The notes: generated by a model from the sequence alone, not told the origin. A stretch of 64,000 bases of DNA from Acetivibrio sp. MSJd-27 (GCF_018918095.1 NZ_JAHLPV010000009.1:25909-89908); one strand, 5' to 3'. Numbered from the stretch's first letter, positions 53,852-62,768 are shown. Numbers and translations are program-made.

Positions 53852-54148
53852 TCAGCTTACTTCAATCACAATTCTGATGTTTCCGCAGTCGCAGCCACTG
53901 CACTGCCTTGACAGTTCGGGAAATAGGGATTGCACTCTCTGTCTTGCTCTGCGGATAGTCTCAAAGCACGGCAAGCCGTAGCCTTTATAGTTGTTGACTA
54001 TATCCTCAAGCGGTAAATCTCCGACTCTCATATAGCTGTATCGGTTGTAATAGCAAAGGATAAGCTGCATATCGTCATACCTCGTTTCGGGGCATTCTCT
54101 GAGTATTGCAAGCACCTTGCTGTCAACCGTCTTTTGCTTATTCATAAT
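53852..54148 (-). CDS. Small conserved ICE protein with C-terminal cysteines
   Basis: The 98-residue protein is helical (KVLAILRECPETRYDDMQLIL) and ends with CSGCDCGNIRIVIE, a possible metal-binding cluster. GGAGG precedes the ATG at 54148. It is the upstream member of the small-protein cluster and follows the tiny membrane protein gene. Function is unknown. Confidence 0.55.
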   Translation of the reverse strand: MMNKQKTVDSKVLAILRECPETRYDDMQLILCYYNRYSYMRVGDLPLEDIVNNYKGYGLPCFETIRRARQRVQSLFPELSRQCSGCDCGNIRIVIEVS

Positions 54149-54204
54149 GCACCTCCGTAAAAGAACGGTGGGCGAAGTTTTCACTCCGCCCACACAAGCG
54201 TTCC

Positions 54205-54294
54205 TTATTTCTTTCTGTTCTTAATCTGCAAGAAGATAAAGCCGCCGATAATAAAGGCGACTAATACAACTGCTACGATTGTTTTAGCGTCCAT
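54205..54294 (-). CDS. Tiny single-helix membrane protein (29 residues)
   Basis: MDAKTIVAVVLVAFIIGGF then IFLQIKNRKK: one membrane helix with a basic C-terminal tail. Its ATG overlaps the stop codon of the adhesin gene (TAATG), so it is translationally coupled to it. It is below usual gene-finder limits. It might assist export or anchoring of the adhesin. Confidence 0.6.
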   Translation of the reverse strand: MDAKTIVAVVLVAFIIGGFIFLQIKNRKK

Positions 54295-57200
54295 TACTCA
54301 TTGTCCTCCTTCTTCTTTTTTCTGTACGCAACAACGGCTGTGCCGACAATACCGAGGGCAGAAAGTCCCGCAAGTGCCGTCCACAAGCCCACATTGCTGT
54401 TATCTCCGGTCTTTGGTGTATCTCTCAGCTCATTGTGCATTTCCACAACGGTAGTAGAACCGACCTTTACGGTTGCAATCTTATCCGCAGGAAGCACATA
54501 GGAAGCAGAAACACTATCCTGAACCTCGGAAATGGTGTAATCGCCGATACGAAGTCCCTCGATAATGATTTCGCCGTTCTTATCGGTCGTGAAGCTTCGG
54601 TCGTAACCGTTTACTCCTGTAACTCTGAAAGTGAAGCCTTCAACCTTACCGTCAGAGGAAGTTTTAACGATTTTCAGGTTTCCTTTCATAGCTGTGTTAA
54701 TAAAGCCGACGCCGGCTTTGTTTTCTACCTCGTAGGTGGTTTCATCTTTTTCAATGAAAACAGAGTACACACCCTTATCAAGCTCAAAGCCATCCGGTGC
54801 TTTGGTTTCTCTTACAAGGTATTTTCCGTAAAGAAGTTCCTTCATCTCGTAAATACCGGTAGAGGTTTCGGAGAGAGTTCCGATAAGCTCGTCGGCGTCA
54901 TCCAGTTTACCGTCGCCGTTTACATCTTTGTAAACCTCAAAGGTCGCTCCTGTCAGCTTGTTGTCCGGGTAATCTTCATCGACCTTAGTCAACTTGATAT
55001 TGCCGTGAACATACTCATTGACGATTTCGACCTCAATGACCTGAGCGACCTCGGAGATTTTAACTTCATAAGAAGTTTCATCAAGCACGAAGCCCTCCGG
55101 CTGCTCGATTTCTCTTACAAGCCAGTTGCCATACGGTACTTTCTCAAAAGAAAAGCTACCGTCTTTTTGGGAGGTAGCAGTCATCAAAGCATTTTCTTTT
55201 GTAAATTCGGTTTCATCAGCCTTAAACAGACCGATTACAGCACCTCCCAGTGCTTCGCCGTTTTCGGTAATCTTCTTACCGGAAACAGAACCGTAAATGA
55301 GCTTGTTTTCAATCGGCTTGCCGTCATTGACCGCAATCTCAACATTTGCGGTATCCTGACCGGCATAGCTGAAAGTGAACGGATACTTGGCGTCGGTAAG
55401 GATATAATGCTCATCGGTGGCAAGTTCCTTTACATAGTAGCTTCCGAAAGGAAGGTCGGTTTTGATAACAGCCTTGCCGTTCTCGGAAAGTGAGATAATC
55501 TCAATCAGTCCGTCTGCCGGAATAGAAGTACCGCTTGCAGAAACAAGTTCTTCTGCGGCGAAAAGTCCGAAGCTGATATTCTTCATTTCATCGCCGTTGC
55601 CGATATTGAAGATGTCGTTCTTTTCAATAGTCTTTTCAAGACTTACCGCTACTTTCTGCCTGTCGTTTACAAAGCTTGTGGCGGTTTCGGTTACAGACAC
55701 TTCCTGACCGGCATAAGTCAGCTCAACATCGTGAGCTTCTTTGTTGATGACCATACCCTCCGGTGCAGTAATTTCAACCACCGTATATTTTCCGAGATAA
55801 AGCTCCTTACTCTTGGCAAGTCCGTTTTCATCTGTGGTAACAGTATCTACTACCTCGCCCTTTGCATAACGGAGTGTACCGTCGGGAGTGATAATATCTT
55901 CTGCTGCGCTAATCTCATAAACTGCACCTGCAAGACCTTTCACTTCATAGACAGGCTGATAAATCACATCGGCGTTTTCCACGCCGGAGATATTTACCCC
56001 TGAAAACACCTCGCCGGTCTTTTCAATGCTGACTGTACCTTTCTGTGCCATATTAGGCTTATCGACCTTAATCACGGTAATACCACCCTCATCGGAAGAA
56101 TGTTCCTCTGCCACATCAAAGTACACCGGTGTGCTGTCAAGCACATATCCGTAAGGAGCCTGAACTTCTACAAGAGAATATCCCTTGCCGTATTCCAGTT
56201 TTTCCGGTGTCACAAGCTGTCCGTTTGCGTCGGTGTAGAAAGTATCAATCGTTGTCGGAGTAGGATAAGTGAAGGTCATTGTTACCTGATTGCCGTCAGG
56301 GTCAAAGATTTTGAAGCCTGCACCGGCATAAGGAATGTTTTTACCGCTTTCTGCGTCCACCTTGACAACCTTGATATAGCTTTCAAAGTTTGCGTTGTTG
56401 ATAAGATAGCGGTAGGTCTGTCCGTCCTGAGCAATGAACACATCAAAGTTCTTCATCAGCTCACGACCTTCCCAACCGGAGGTCTGATGAACGGTATATA
56501 CGCCGTAAGGCATATCCTTTGTCTGCCCGAAACCGTTTTCATCACAGACAATGACATCTCTTTCATCTTCTTCTGCTGCGTCAAAACTGCCGGAAGATTT
56601 GAGATAGATTTCAAAGGTTGCTCCGTTTTCCGGTGTTTCAATCTGAGTTTCGCCGTCATCGGTGTGCTTGATAATGGCGATATTGCCTTTCATAACCTGT
56701 TCGGTAACATCATTTGCTGTCTGATTGTGTTCCACCGTATAAAGCTGCGGTTCAGCACCGACCTTGTGAACAGTCGTATCAAGCAGATAACCCTCGGACG
56801 GCGTGATTTCACGGATTGTCCAGTCATTATCACAGACATATTCCTTTGTGGTAAACTGCCCGTTCTTATCCGTCACATACTTGTCCACAAGGGTTTCGCC
56901 TTTATAGATACCGTAAACTGCTCCGGCAAGGGTAGCGTCGCCCTGCGGTGTGCCTTCCTCTCGGTCGCTCTTTGTTACGGTTACGCTGAACTTTTTGAGA
57001 ATGTTCGTGAAGTTTCTTGTGGTTACTTCTTTCCAGTTAATCGGTGCGGTCTGATTTGCAGGCACAACATAACGGATTGCGGTATCCACTTCCTCAATGG
57101 TGTATGGGGTAGTGCCGCTGATAAGCACATCATCAAAAGAAGCAACACCGTTCTTATCTGTCACGGCATACTCATCGACAGCAATACCGGAAAGAGATGT

Positions 57201-58544
57201 GCCGTAAAGATGGAAGGTAACGCCCTCAACCAAGTTATCCTCAGAAGATTTGATGACCTGAAGATTACCTCTTTTGAGAACATTATTGAAATTGACCTTT
57301 GACACCTGACCGGCAACAACAGTTACTCTGTGAACCTCCTGCGGAACATATTTGTCGATAGACTGTTCTGTTACCGTGTAAACACCGGGCATAAGGTTAT
57401 CCAGTTGGAATTTACCGCCGTTTGCGGTTGTTACAGTCTGATTGACACCGTTACCGCTTATGGTAAACTGAATGCCGTCAACCTTTCCGTCCTCACTTGT
57501 CTTTACAATCTGACAAGAGCCGTAGCTTACCTTCATTTTGACAAAGCCGCTGACAGGGTCACTGACCTCCTGAGCATAAGTGACCACATCCTGAATGCCG
57601 TTTCCGTTCTGATGGATACCGTCAGACCATACGACAACACCTCTGCGGACACCGTTCTTTTTTGCGGCTGTGATGGTAAATTCCTTGCTCGGAGCTTTCT
57701 CCATCGAAACAGTCAATTTGTTTCCGCTGACAGAGAAAGAAACCCCGTCAATGTTTGCCGAGAAGTTGTAATTGCCAAGCACACCGTTTGTATCGGTGAG
57801 AGTAGCAACATACTTGCTTCCGTTCCATTCAAGCTCGTTTACCTTTGCAGAACCGCTTGACCTTGTGCAGAAGCTCGGCACTTTGGTGTGATTCTGAACA
57901 CTTGTTACCATACTGTTGTAGTACGACAAGATTTTACTGCGGAGTGGGTGTGCAGTGCTTACACATTCAAGCACGGCATTGTACCCGCCCGTAGAAACGT
58001 GATTGAAGCCTGCGTCTCTTTCGCCGACAATCGTTTCCCAAATCAAAATCTGAGTGGCATAAGCGTGTGCGATACAGTTTGCGTCGCTTTCATTCTGCGA
58101 CTTCCAGCTTGTCGAAATACCTCCACGATACCCGTACTGCAAGATACGACCGATAAGCAGGCGAATATCATCGCCGGAAATCGTTCCGTTCGGGCTAATG
58201 TTATTAAAGAAGTTCTCGTCCTTTTCGGTGAGGGTATCTCCAGTCCGCTGACCTGTACCCGGCTCGATACAGTAGGCGATATTGCCCGAATACGAACCCA
58301 TTGCACGAAGTCCCGTATATTTCGTGGACAAGCCTTTCCAACCGTTCATATAGTTGAGATTGCCGTGTCCCCATTCGCCGTTGTTATTGGTATCTCCGCT
58401 TCGGGGATAATCGACGAGGTACACATCGGCTTTTTCGCCTACGGCTGCAAAGGCTGTCGTTGCCCCAATGCCCATAAAAGCAGTAAGGCTCATAACCGCC
58501 GCCAACATAAACGAGACGGCTTTCTTGAATTTTGTTTTAACCAT
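54294..58544 (-). CDS. SpaA-type surface adhesin with ten CnaB domains
   Basis: The 1416-residue protein begins with a signal peptide (VSFMLAAVMSLTAFMGIG) and a thioester-like domain (GNIAYCIEPGTGQ). About ten CnaB/SpaA prealbumin-like domains follow (starts such as CQIVKTSEDGKVDG, NLQVIKSSEDN, NIKLTKVDEDYPDN, LKIVKTSSDGKVEG), each with the Lys and E-x-xAP-Gy pattern for intramolecular isopeptide bonds. It ends with PKTGD, a membrane helix and KKKKE, a sortase sorting signal. It should bind mating partners or host surfaces. The ICE class B sortase may anchor it. AAGGAGG precedes the ATG at 58544. Confidence 0.88.
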   Translation of the reverse strand: MVKTKFKKAVSFMLAAVMSLTAFMGIGATTAFAAVGEKADVYLVDYPRSGDTNNNGEWGHGNLNYMNGWKGLSTKYTGLRAMGSYSGNIAYCIEPGTGQRTGDTLTEKDENFFNNISPNGTISGDDIRLLIGRILQYGYRGGISTSWKSQNESDANCIAHAYATQILIWETIVGERDAGFNHVSTGGYNAVLECVSTAHPLRSKILSYYNSMVTSVQNHTKVPSFCTRSSGSAKVNELEWNGSKYVATLTDTNGVLGNYNFSANIDGVSFSVSGNKLTVSMEKAPSKEFTITAAKKNGVRRGVVVWSDGIHQNGNGIQDVVTYAQEVSDPVSGFVKMKVSYGSCQIVKTSEDGKVDGIQFTISGNGVNQTVTTANGGKFQLDNLMPGVYTVTEQSIDKYVPQEVHRVTVVAGQVSKVNFNNVLKRGNLQVIKSSEDNLVEGVTFHLYGTSLSGIAVDEYAVTDKNGVASFDDVLISGTTPYTIEEVDTAIRYVVPANQTAPINWKEVTTRNFTNILKKFSVTVTKSDREEGTPQGDATLAGAVYGIYKGETLVDKYVTDKNGQFTTKEYVCDNDWTIREITPSEGYLLDTTVHKVGAEPQLYTVEHNQTANDVTEQVMKGNIAIIKHTDDGETQIETPENGATFEIYLKSSGSFDAAEEDERDVIVCDENGFGQTKDMPYGVYTVHQTSGWEGRELMKNFDVFIAQDGQTYRYLINNANFESYIKVVKVDAESGKNIPYAGAGFKIFDPDGNQVTMTFTYPTPTTIDTFYTDANGQLVTPEKLEYGKGYSLVEVQAPYGYVLDSTPVYFDVAEEHSSDEGGITVIKVDKPNMAQKGTVSIEKTGEVFSGVNISGVENADVIYQPVYEVKGLAGAVYEISAAEDIITPDGTLRYAKGEVVDTVTTDENGLAKSKELYLGKYTVVEITAPEGMVINKEAHDVELTYAGQEVSVTETATSFVNDRQKVAVSLEKTIEKNDIFNIGNGDEMKNISFGLFAAEELVSASGTSIPADGLIEIISLSENGKAVIKTDLPFGSYYVKELATDEHYILTDAKYPFTFSYAGQDTANVEIAVNDGKPIENKLIYGSVSGKKITENGEALGGAVIGLFKADETEFTKENALMTATSQKDGSFSFEKVPYGNWLVREIEQPEGFVLDETSYEVKISEVAQVIEVEIVNEYVHGNIKLTKVDEDYPDNKLTGATFEVYKDVNGDGKLDDADELIGTLSETSTGIYEMKELLYGKYLVRETKAPDGFELDKGVYSVFIEKDETTYEVENKAGVGFINTAMKGNLKIVKTSSDGKVEGFTFRVTGVNGYDRSFTTDKNGEIIIEGLRIGDYTISEVQDSVSASYVLPADKIATVKVGSTTVVEMHNELRDTPKTGDNSNVGLWTALAGLSALGIVGTAVVAYRKKKKEDNE

Positions 58545-58614
58545 TGCGTTTTCCTCCTTGAAATGCAAAAACGCACCGATTTTACTCAGTGCGTCCGCTT
58601 AAAATTATTTTGTT

Positions 58615-59319
58615 TTAGCAGTAGCCGATATAGATGTTGTACTCCGTATCGGATAGCTTTTCTGTCCATATCCACACAGCGGTAAAACCCTCGCTGTTCT
58701 TGTATCGGTTCAGTCTGCTTTCAATATCAGACTTGATACCGCTTCGGTTAGGATTTGCGGATATGGGATTGTCCCAACATTCTGTCGCCGTGCTGTCAAG
58801 AGAAAGTCCTATGCTTACCGCATACTCTTTTGCGTAACTTACATAAGGGCTGACATCGAATGTCTGCTTGGGCGGCTCTGTCGGTTTCGGTTCTGCCGGC
58901 TTTTCAGTCGGCTTTTCAACCGGCTTTTGTTCGGCAGTTGTCTGTTCTTTCGGCTGCTCCGTTTGTTTTTCGGATTCAGCCTGCGTGGTTGTCTGCTTTG
59001 GTGGCTCTGCCTTTGGCTTTTCGGTTGCGGGAGTATCAGCCGTTTTTTCTTCCGCCGGTTTTGTCTGAACAGTCTCAGCCGTTTGACTTTCAGCGGTTGA
59101 CTGGCTTTCTTCTGCCGTAAACGGTGTTTCTTCCTGAACTGCCGTGCTTTCCGGTTCTTCTGCCGTTTCTTCCTGAGAATTTGTTTCGGTATTACCAGCC
59201 GGAAAAGAAGTCTCTGTTTTCGTTATCTCCTGTGCAGCTTCTTTGGCTGTGTTACCGCTACAACCTACGAGAAAAATCATCAGGCAGGCAAGAACACAAG
59301 GTATTAGCCTGTTTTTCAT
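58615..59319 (-). CDS. Lipoprotein with Pro/Thr/Glu-rich spacer
   Basis: The 234-residue protein has a lipobox (LMIFLVGC) and then about 130 residues rich in Thr, Glu, Pro, Gln and Lys, an extended stalk across the wall. The C-terminal 70 residues form a small folded domain (YAKEYAVSIGLSLDSTATECWDN, then FTAVWIWTEKLSDTEYNIYIG). The ATG at 59319 follows AGGAG. It lies beside the adhesin gene, so it may serve surface exclusion or mating contact; that is inference. Confidence 0.75.
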   Translation of the reverse strand: MKNRLIPCVLACLMIFLVGCSGNTAKEAAQEITKTETSFPAGNTETNSQEETAEEPESTAVQEETPFTAEESQSTAESQTAETVQTKPAEEKTADTPATEKPKAEPPKQTTTQAESEKQTEQPKEQTTAEQKPVEKPTEKPAEPKPTEPPKQTFDVSPYVSYAKEYAVSIGLSLDSTATECWDNPISANPNRSGIKSDIESRLNRYKNSEGFTAVWIWTEKLSDTEYNIYIGYC

Positions 59320-59551
59320 ATCCATCGCTCCTTTCGCCTTAATCGTACTCAATCAGGCAAAAAACATCAAAGGTGCGATTGGCTGAACTTTTTATCGTAG
59401 CAGACATTTTGCTTTTGCTCCAAATGTGCGAACCCTTTTATAGACAGCTATATGTTATTAGAGATAGATATACTCAAGGGAGATAGAGTATATTTTTCAG
59501 CAGGTTAATAGCCGGTATATATAGGGGTTAGAGTGTGAGAAAGGGGGAAGG

Positions 59552-60496
59552 CTATCGGCTGTCACGGTCGGCTCTGCTTCGCAGAAACTTGTTGTAATGC
59601 TCCAACGCCTTGCACACAAAATCCTCCGTTTGGCTTATGGGAATATTCTTCGGGATAAGCTGTCGAACCCTGTCGCCCCTCAAAACAATTTTCTCCCTTT
59701 GGTTTGGTTTTTCCTCCGACATAATCGCTTGGATTGCTTCGGTTGTTAGCTTGCCCTCCTCAAAGAACTTTCGCATACGGATTGTTTGGTCGTGGGACGG
59801 GGTTGCGTCGTTCAGGTCGATTTCATCAACCACATCACGCTGACTGTCCTCATCGAGAAAAGACAATTCAACCGCCGGTCGCATTTTAATTCGCCCCTCG
59901 TCCACATATTCCAAAAGTTCGGGAACAAGGTTTGTAAGGCGAATATATCGCTGAATCTGCGTTTTGCTGTCATCTGATTTATCAGCTAACAACATTACAG
60001 ATTTTGTTCCCACCAACTTGTCCCCCAGTGGGTCACAAGTTAAATCCGTGCGTTCTCCTTGCCTTTTCATTGCTTCCAAACGCATTTTGTAGGCATAGGC
60101 TTTTTCCGAGGGAAGTATCTGCGACCTTTGGTAGTTGCTCTCAACCATTAAAATCGTGGCTTCGTCTCGGTTCAGTTCAACGACTTCACAACGGAGCGTA
60201 TCAAACCCGGCAAGCTCACAGGCTCGCTTTCGCCTGTGTCCTGAAATGAGTTCGTATCTGCCGTCCTCTTTCTGCCTTACCGTCGCCGGAGTGATTACCC
60301 CTCGTTCCTTAATACTCTCAATGAGCTGTGCCATATCCTCGTCATCACGCACCTTAAAAGGGTGGTCGGGGAAATCGTCAATCTCAGTCAAGGGAATATC
60401 TCGGATTTTTGAAAGCTTTTCTTCATCTCTCTGTTCCTGCGTAGAAAATAAGTCATCGAGCTTCGTGAGAGTGAAGTCGCTCTTTCTTCCTGCCAT
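59552..60496 (-). CDS. ParB/Spo0J-family partition protein
   Basis: The 314-residue protein has the ParB N-terminal CTP-binding region (PLTEIDDFPDHPFKVRDDEDM, then GVITPATVRQKEDGRYELISGHRRKRACELAG) and a central HTH region (DDSKTQIQRYIRLTNLVPELLEYVDEGRI). It binds centromere-like sites and works with ParA to keep the excised ICE circle in daughter cells. It overlaps the ParA gene end by 44 bases. Confidence 0.9.
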   Translation of the reverse strand: MAGRKSDFTLTKLDDLFSTQEQRDEEKLSKIRDIPLTEIDDFPDHPFKVRDDEDMAQLIESIKERGVITPATVRQKEDGRYELISGHRRKRACELAGFDTLRCEVVELNRDEATILMVESNYQRSQILPSEKAYAYKMRLEAMKRQGERTDLTCDPLGDKLVGTKSVMLLADKSDDSKTQIQRYIRLTNLVPELLEYVDEGRIKMRPAVELSFLDEDSQRDVVDEIDLNDATPSHDQTIRMRKFFEEGKLTTEAIQAIMSEEKPNQREKIVLRGDRVRQLIPKNIPISQTEDFVCKALEHYNKFLRSRADRDSR

Positions 60497-61277
60497 CGGC
60501 TAACACCTCCTTTGTAAATTCGGTGTACGCCTTTGACACCGTACTGTTGGGTTCGTAGGCAAAAATGCTCTTGCCTTTGGAAGAAGTCTCTGCGGCTTTT
60601 ACGGCAATCGGGATATATGTTCTATACATCTTGATTTGACTACCGAAGTTCTCTCTCAGAGCTTCTATCGTGCTTTTGGCGAGGTTGGTACGGCTATCCA
60701 CCAAAGTGAGAAGCATACCGTCAATCTTTAAGCCCGGATTGATACGCTTCTTTACTCGTGAAATGGTCTGAACAAGCTGCGTCATTCCTTTTGCCGGTAA
60801 ATACTGAGCCTGAACAGGGATAATAACGCTGTCAGCCGCAGATAGAGCATTGATTGTTACCATTCCGAGAGAAGGCATACAATCTATAAGGATATAGTCG
60901 TATTTGTCCTTCACTTCGCTGAGATAGTTTCTCAATGCCGTCTCTCTGCTCATTGCATTGACAAGGTTAAACTCCATTGCAGAAAGCTCAAGGTTTGCCG
61001 GAACAAGGTCAACACCTTCGTCGTGGTGCAGAATACCGACCGTAGGGTCATTCATCGTTTCGTTTATGACATCTGTGAGTTTCGTTGCAAGCGTGATACC
61101 CAAGTTGTCTGTATCCTGCCAACCGAGACAAGTGGTTAAGTCGCCCTGTGGGTCTGCGTCTATGAGCAGCACTTTCTTTCCCTGCATTGCAAGACCGACG
61201 CCGAGGTTTACCGTAGTGGTCGTCTTTCCAACTCCGCCTTTTTGATTGCATATCGCAATCGTTTTGCAGTTCGACAC
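60453..61277 (-). CDS. ParA-family partition ATPase
   Basis: The 274-residue protein has the deviant Walker A KGGVGKTTTTVNLG, Walker A' segment LIDADPQGDLT, and Walker B segment ILIDCMPSLG of ParA/Soj ATPases. GTG start at 61277 after GGAGGACG. With ParB it maintains the element when excised. The 590-bp non-coding region upstream holds its promoter, a 53-bp repeat and possible parS-like or control sequences. Confidence 0.93.
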   Translation of the reverse strand: MSNCKTIAICNQKGGVGKTTTTVNLGVGLAMQGKKVLLIDADPQGDLTTCLGWQDTDNLGITLATKLTDVINETMNDPTVGILHHDEGVDLVPANLELSAMEFNLVNAMSRETALRNYLSEVKDKYDYILIDCMPSLGMVTINALSAADSVIIPVQAQYLPAKGMTQLVQTISRVKKRINPGLKIDGMLLTLVDSRTNLAKSTIEALRENFGSQIKMYRTYIPIAVKAAETSSKGKSIFAYEPNSTVSKAYTEFTKEVLADGRKKERLHSHEAR

Positions 61278-61678
61278 TTTGTGCGTCCTCCTTTCGTGAA
61301 ATTCATAGCCATCGCAGTATGGCTATGTACTTGACCGGCTCATTTCCTAACCGGTCGGGCAATATTTGTTCTCAACACCCCTTGCCGAGCAATAAGCTCA
61401 CGGGAAGTCACTAAGGAACAGACTGCTAATCTGTATCATAGGAATTTCACCTCTGCCGGGTACTCCGCCAGCTCCGTAGAGAAGTATCATTATCCTTCTG
61501 ACTGTCATCGCCGTAACAGGGGCAACCTGTTACCTATACCGGGAGTTCTCGCTGTTCTGCAATGCAGAAGTCACGGCGTACCCGATAAGGTGGCTAAAAT
61601 CATCAGAATTAAAGTCTTAGTGAATGGTTTATTCAGTTGTCAAAATACAAGTGAAAGGGCTGACCTTTTCGTGGCTCG
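61278..61678. other. Non-coding region upstream of parA with structured segments
   Basis: No ORF is supported. There are several hairpins (CCGGTTAGGAAATGAGCCGG-type, GTAACAGG/CCTGTTAC, CTGCAATGCAG). A 17-base stem-loop at 61418-61434 (ACAGA-CTGCTAA-TCTGT) is a perfect tRNA-type anticodon arm for anticodon GCT (Ser), but the D, T and acceptor arms are not convincing. It may be a tRNA remnant or a regulatory RNA. Confidence 0.45.
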
Positions 61679-61731
61679 GAATTAACCCCTTCACTTGTTT
61701 GAAATGGGAGAGCGTTTTTGGGGGGTGTTTT
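61679..61731. repeat. 53-bp exact direct repeat, copy 2
   Basis: Identical to 18237-18289 and in the same orientation, 43.4 kb apart. The sequence just beyond it (minus strand) resembles a decayed end of the sigma-like gene that borders copy 1, so a larger duplicated segment is likely. Confidence 0.9.
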
Positions 61732-61870
61732 TTCAAAATTTCTTGAAAATTTTTTTGCTAACAAAAAAAGCCACCTACTTTCCTCTTAATTGAGGTCAAT
61801 AGACGGCGGGTAGAAATATTCATAATTTTGGTGTATAATAGGAAATTAAGAGAAAGACAAATTTGAATTT

Positions 61871-62041
61871 ATGTTGATGGATAAACCTAATCACAACGAG
61901 CATTATACATATTTTTTAACCGATGCAGCCCTTGAGTATCAAGAAAGCAATCCATCTAAAAATATCGATAAAGAGTTATATATGGAACATGATGAACAAA
62001 TATTACGTATGATTATTGAATTTTTTAATGGGAAAAATTGA
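61871..62041 (+). CDS. Possible small acidic protein (56 residues)
   Basis: A plus-strand frame below common length cut-offs reads MLMDKPNHNEHYTYFLTDAA, then helical acidic residues to MIIEFFNGKN. A TATAAT -10 lies about 30 bases upstream and a terminator-type hairpin follows at 62102. The ribosome site is weak. The residue pattern looks protein-like and the gene stands alone between parA and the right-end genes. No family was recognised. Confidence 0.45.
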   Translation: MLMDKPNHNEHYTYFLTDAALEYQESNPSKNIDKELYMEHDEQILRMIIEFFNGKN

Positions 62042-62101
62042 TATTTTATCTATGATTAGAACATGATAAATTCCAATTTGTCTAACTTACTCTAAATTAG
62101 C

Positions 62102-62133
62102 AAAGACCGCTTACAAAAGTGTAGGCGGTCTTT
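62102..62133. terminator. Bidirectional terminator hairpin
   Basis: AAAGACCGC and GCGGTCTTT form a perfect 9-bp stem whose ends give T runs on both strands. It lies between two convergent small genes. Confidence 0.8.
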
Positions 62134-62141
62134 ATTCGTGT

Positions 62142-62321
62142 TCAGATATATTTGATTTTGAACTTTCTTTTCTTGGCTGAAAGCACCTTGCAAAGAATAT
62201 CATCTGCTGCGTCCGTGTATCTGCCTTGTGCTATCAGGCTGTTCTTCAAACGGATAAGTGATTGCAGCACTTCGCTGTATTCGTCCTTGGAAAGGTATAA
62301 ATGATATTTTTGTTCTTTCAA
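62142..62321 (-). CDS. Small conserved ICE protein, paralogue of the 37991 product
   Basis: The 59-residue protein (KEQKYHLYLSKDEYSEVLQSL, then YTDAADDILCKVLSAKKRKFKI) closely resembles the 67-residue protein encoded upstream of VirD4. The start is TTG at 62321, eight bases after AGGAGG. Two copies in one ICE suggest a shared control or structural role. Function is unknown. Confidence 0.65.
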   Translation of the reverse strand: MKEQKYHLYLSKDEYSEVLQSLIRLKNSLIAQGRYTDAADDILCKVLSAKKRKFKIKYI

Positions 62322-62437
62322 AACAACCACCTCCTGTTACCGCAATTATATAATAAGAAATGGCATAGAAGTAGTGTGCGATTGTCGCTTGACCACCCCT
62401 AAATGAACGAATTAACAGGGTAACGAACGCCTTATTC

Positions 62438-62597
62438 ATTAGCAGGAATTTTGCTCGAATTTTTCTGCCATTAGCAGAGAGGGCATTTTCATTAGCAAAA
62501 TAGCGAAAATCCTGCTAATTTTTATTAGCAAGTCGTTCACCTGAAAGGCGGACGACATTCGTCCTAATTTCCATTAGCTGACGGAGATTTTGCTAAT
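62438..62597. repeat. Right-end cluster of ATTAGCA repeats (integrase/excisionase arm sites)
   Basis: ATTAGCA or its complement occurs at 62438-62444, 62470-62476, 62491-62497, 62513-62519, 62524-62530 and 62591-62597, with ATTAGC also at 62573-62578. The same heptamer appears at the left end (14395-14401, 14436-14442). Position near att sites and clustering fit arm-type binding sites for integrase or excisionase. Confidence 0.65.
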
Positions 62598-62642
62598 GAA
62601 AATCTGTGAATTTTACGATTTTTCACTTTTTCCGTAAAAATG

Positions 62643-62684
62643 AAAAAACGCCGGAAACCCTTGATTTTACTGGGTTTTCCGGCG
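62643..62684 (-). terminator. Terminator of the ICE tRNA-Arg gene
   Basis: On the minus strand CGCCGGAAAACCC and GGGTTTCCGGCG form a long stem with loop AGTAAAATCAA, followed by TTTTTT. It begins eight bases after the tRNA 3' end. The loop sequence recurs in the left-end stem-loop. Confidence 0.85.
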
Positions 62685-62691
62685 GAGTTTT

Positions 62692-62768
62692 TGGCGTTCC
62701 CGAGGTGATTCGAACACCCGACCTACCGCTTAGGAGGCGGTCGCTCTATCCAGCTGAGCTACGGAAAC
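62692..62768 (-). tRNA. tRNA-Arg(CCT) carried by the ICE
   Basis: A complete 77-nt tRNA with encoded CCA. Acceptor GTTTCCG pairs with CGGGAAC (one T-G pair), anticodon stem ACCGC pairs with GCGGT around loop CTCCTAA (anticodon CCT, reads AGG), the D arm has AGCTCAGCTGG and the T arm GGTGT-TCGAATC-type sequence. Its own promoter is at 62787-62815 and a terminator follows. It lies inside the ICE, 84 bases from attR, and should replace the host tRNA-Arg(CCT) that the ICE splits. Its sequence differs strongly from the host copy. Confidence 0.93.

Noticed and set aside
56100..57302. Long plus-strand frame of 400 codons opposite the adhesin
   Set aside because: Shadow of the repetitive adhesin gene; several similar antisense frames occur along it with no signals for translation.
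62438..62597. ATTAGCA cluster considered as a CRISPR array or replication iterons
   Set aside because: Units are only seven bases, unevenly spaced and in both orientations, and recur at the other ICE end, which fits recombinase arm sites better.
62692..62768. First read as the right boundary of the ICE, with the tRNA 3' half restored by the element
   Set aside because: Its 5' half does not pair with the left-end 3' half (ACCGC against GGGCT), while the half at 62852-62890 pairs fully, so the boundary is at 62852-62859.
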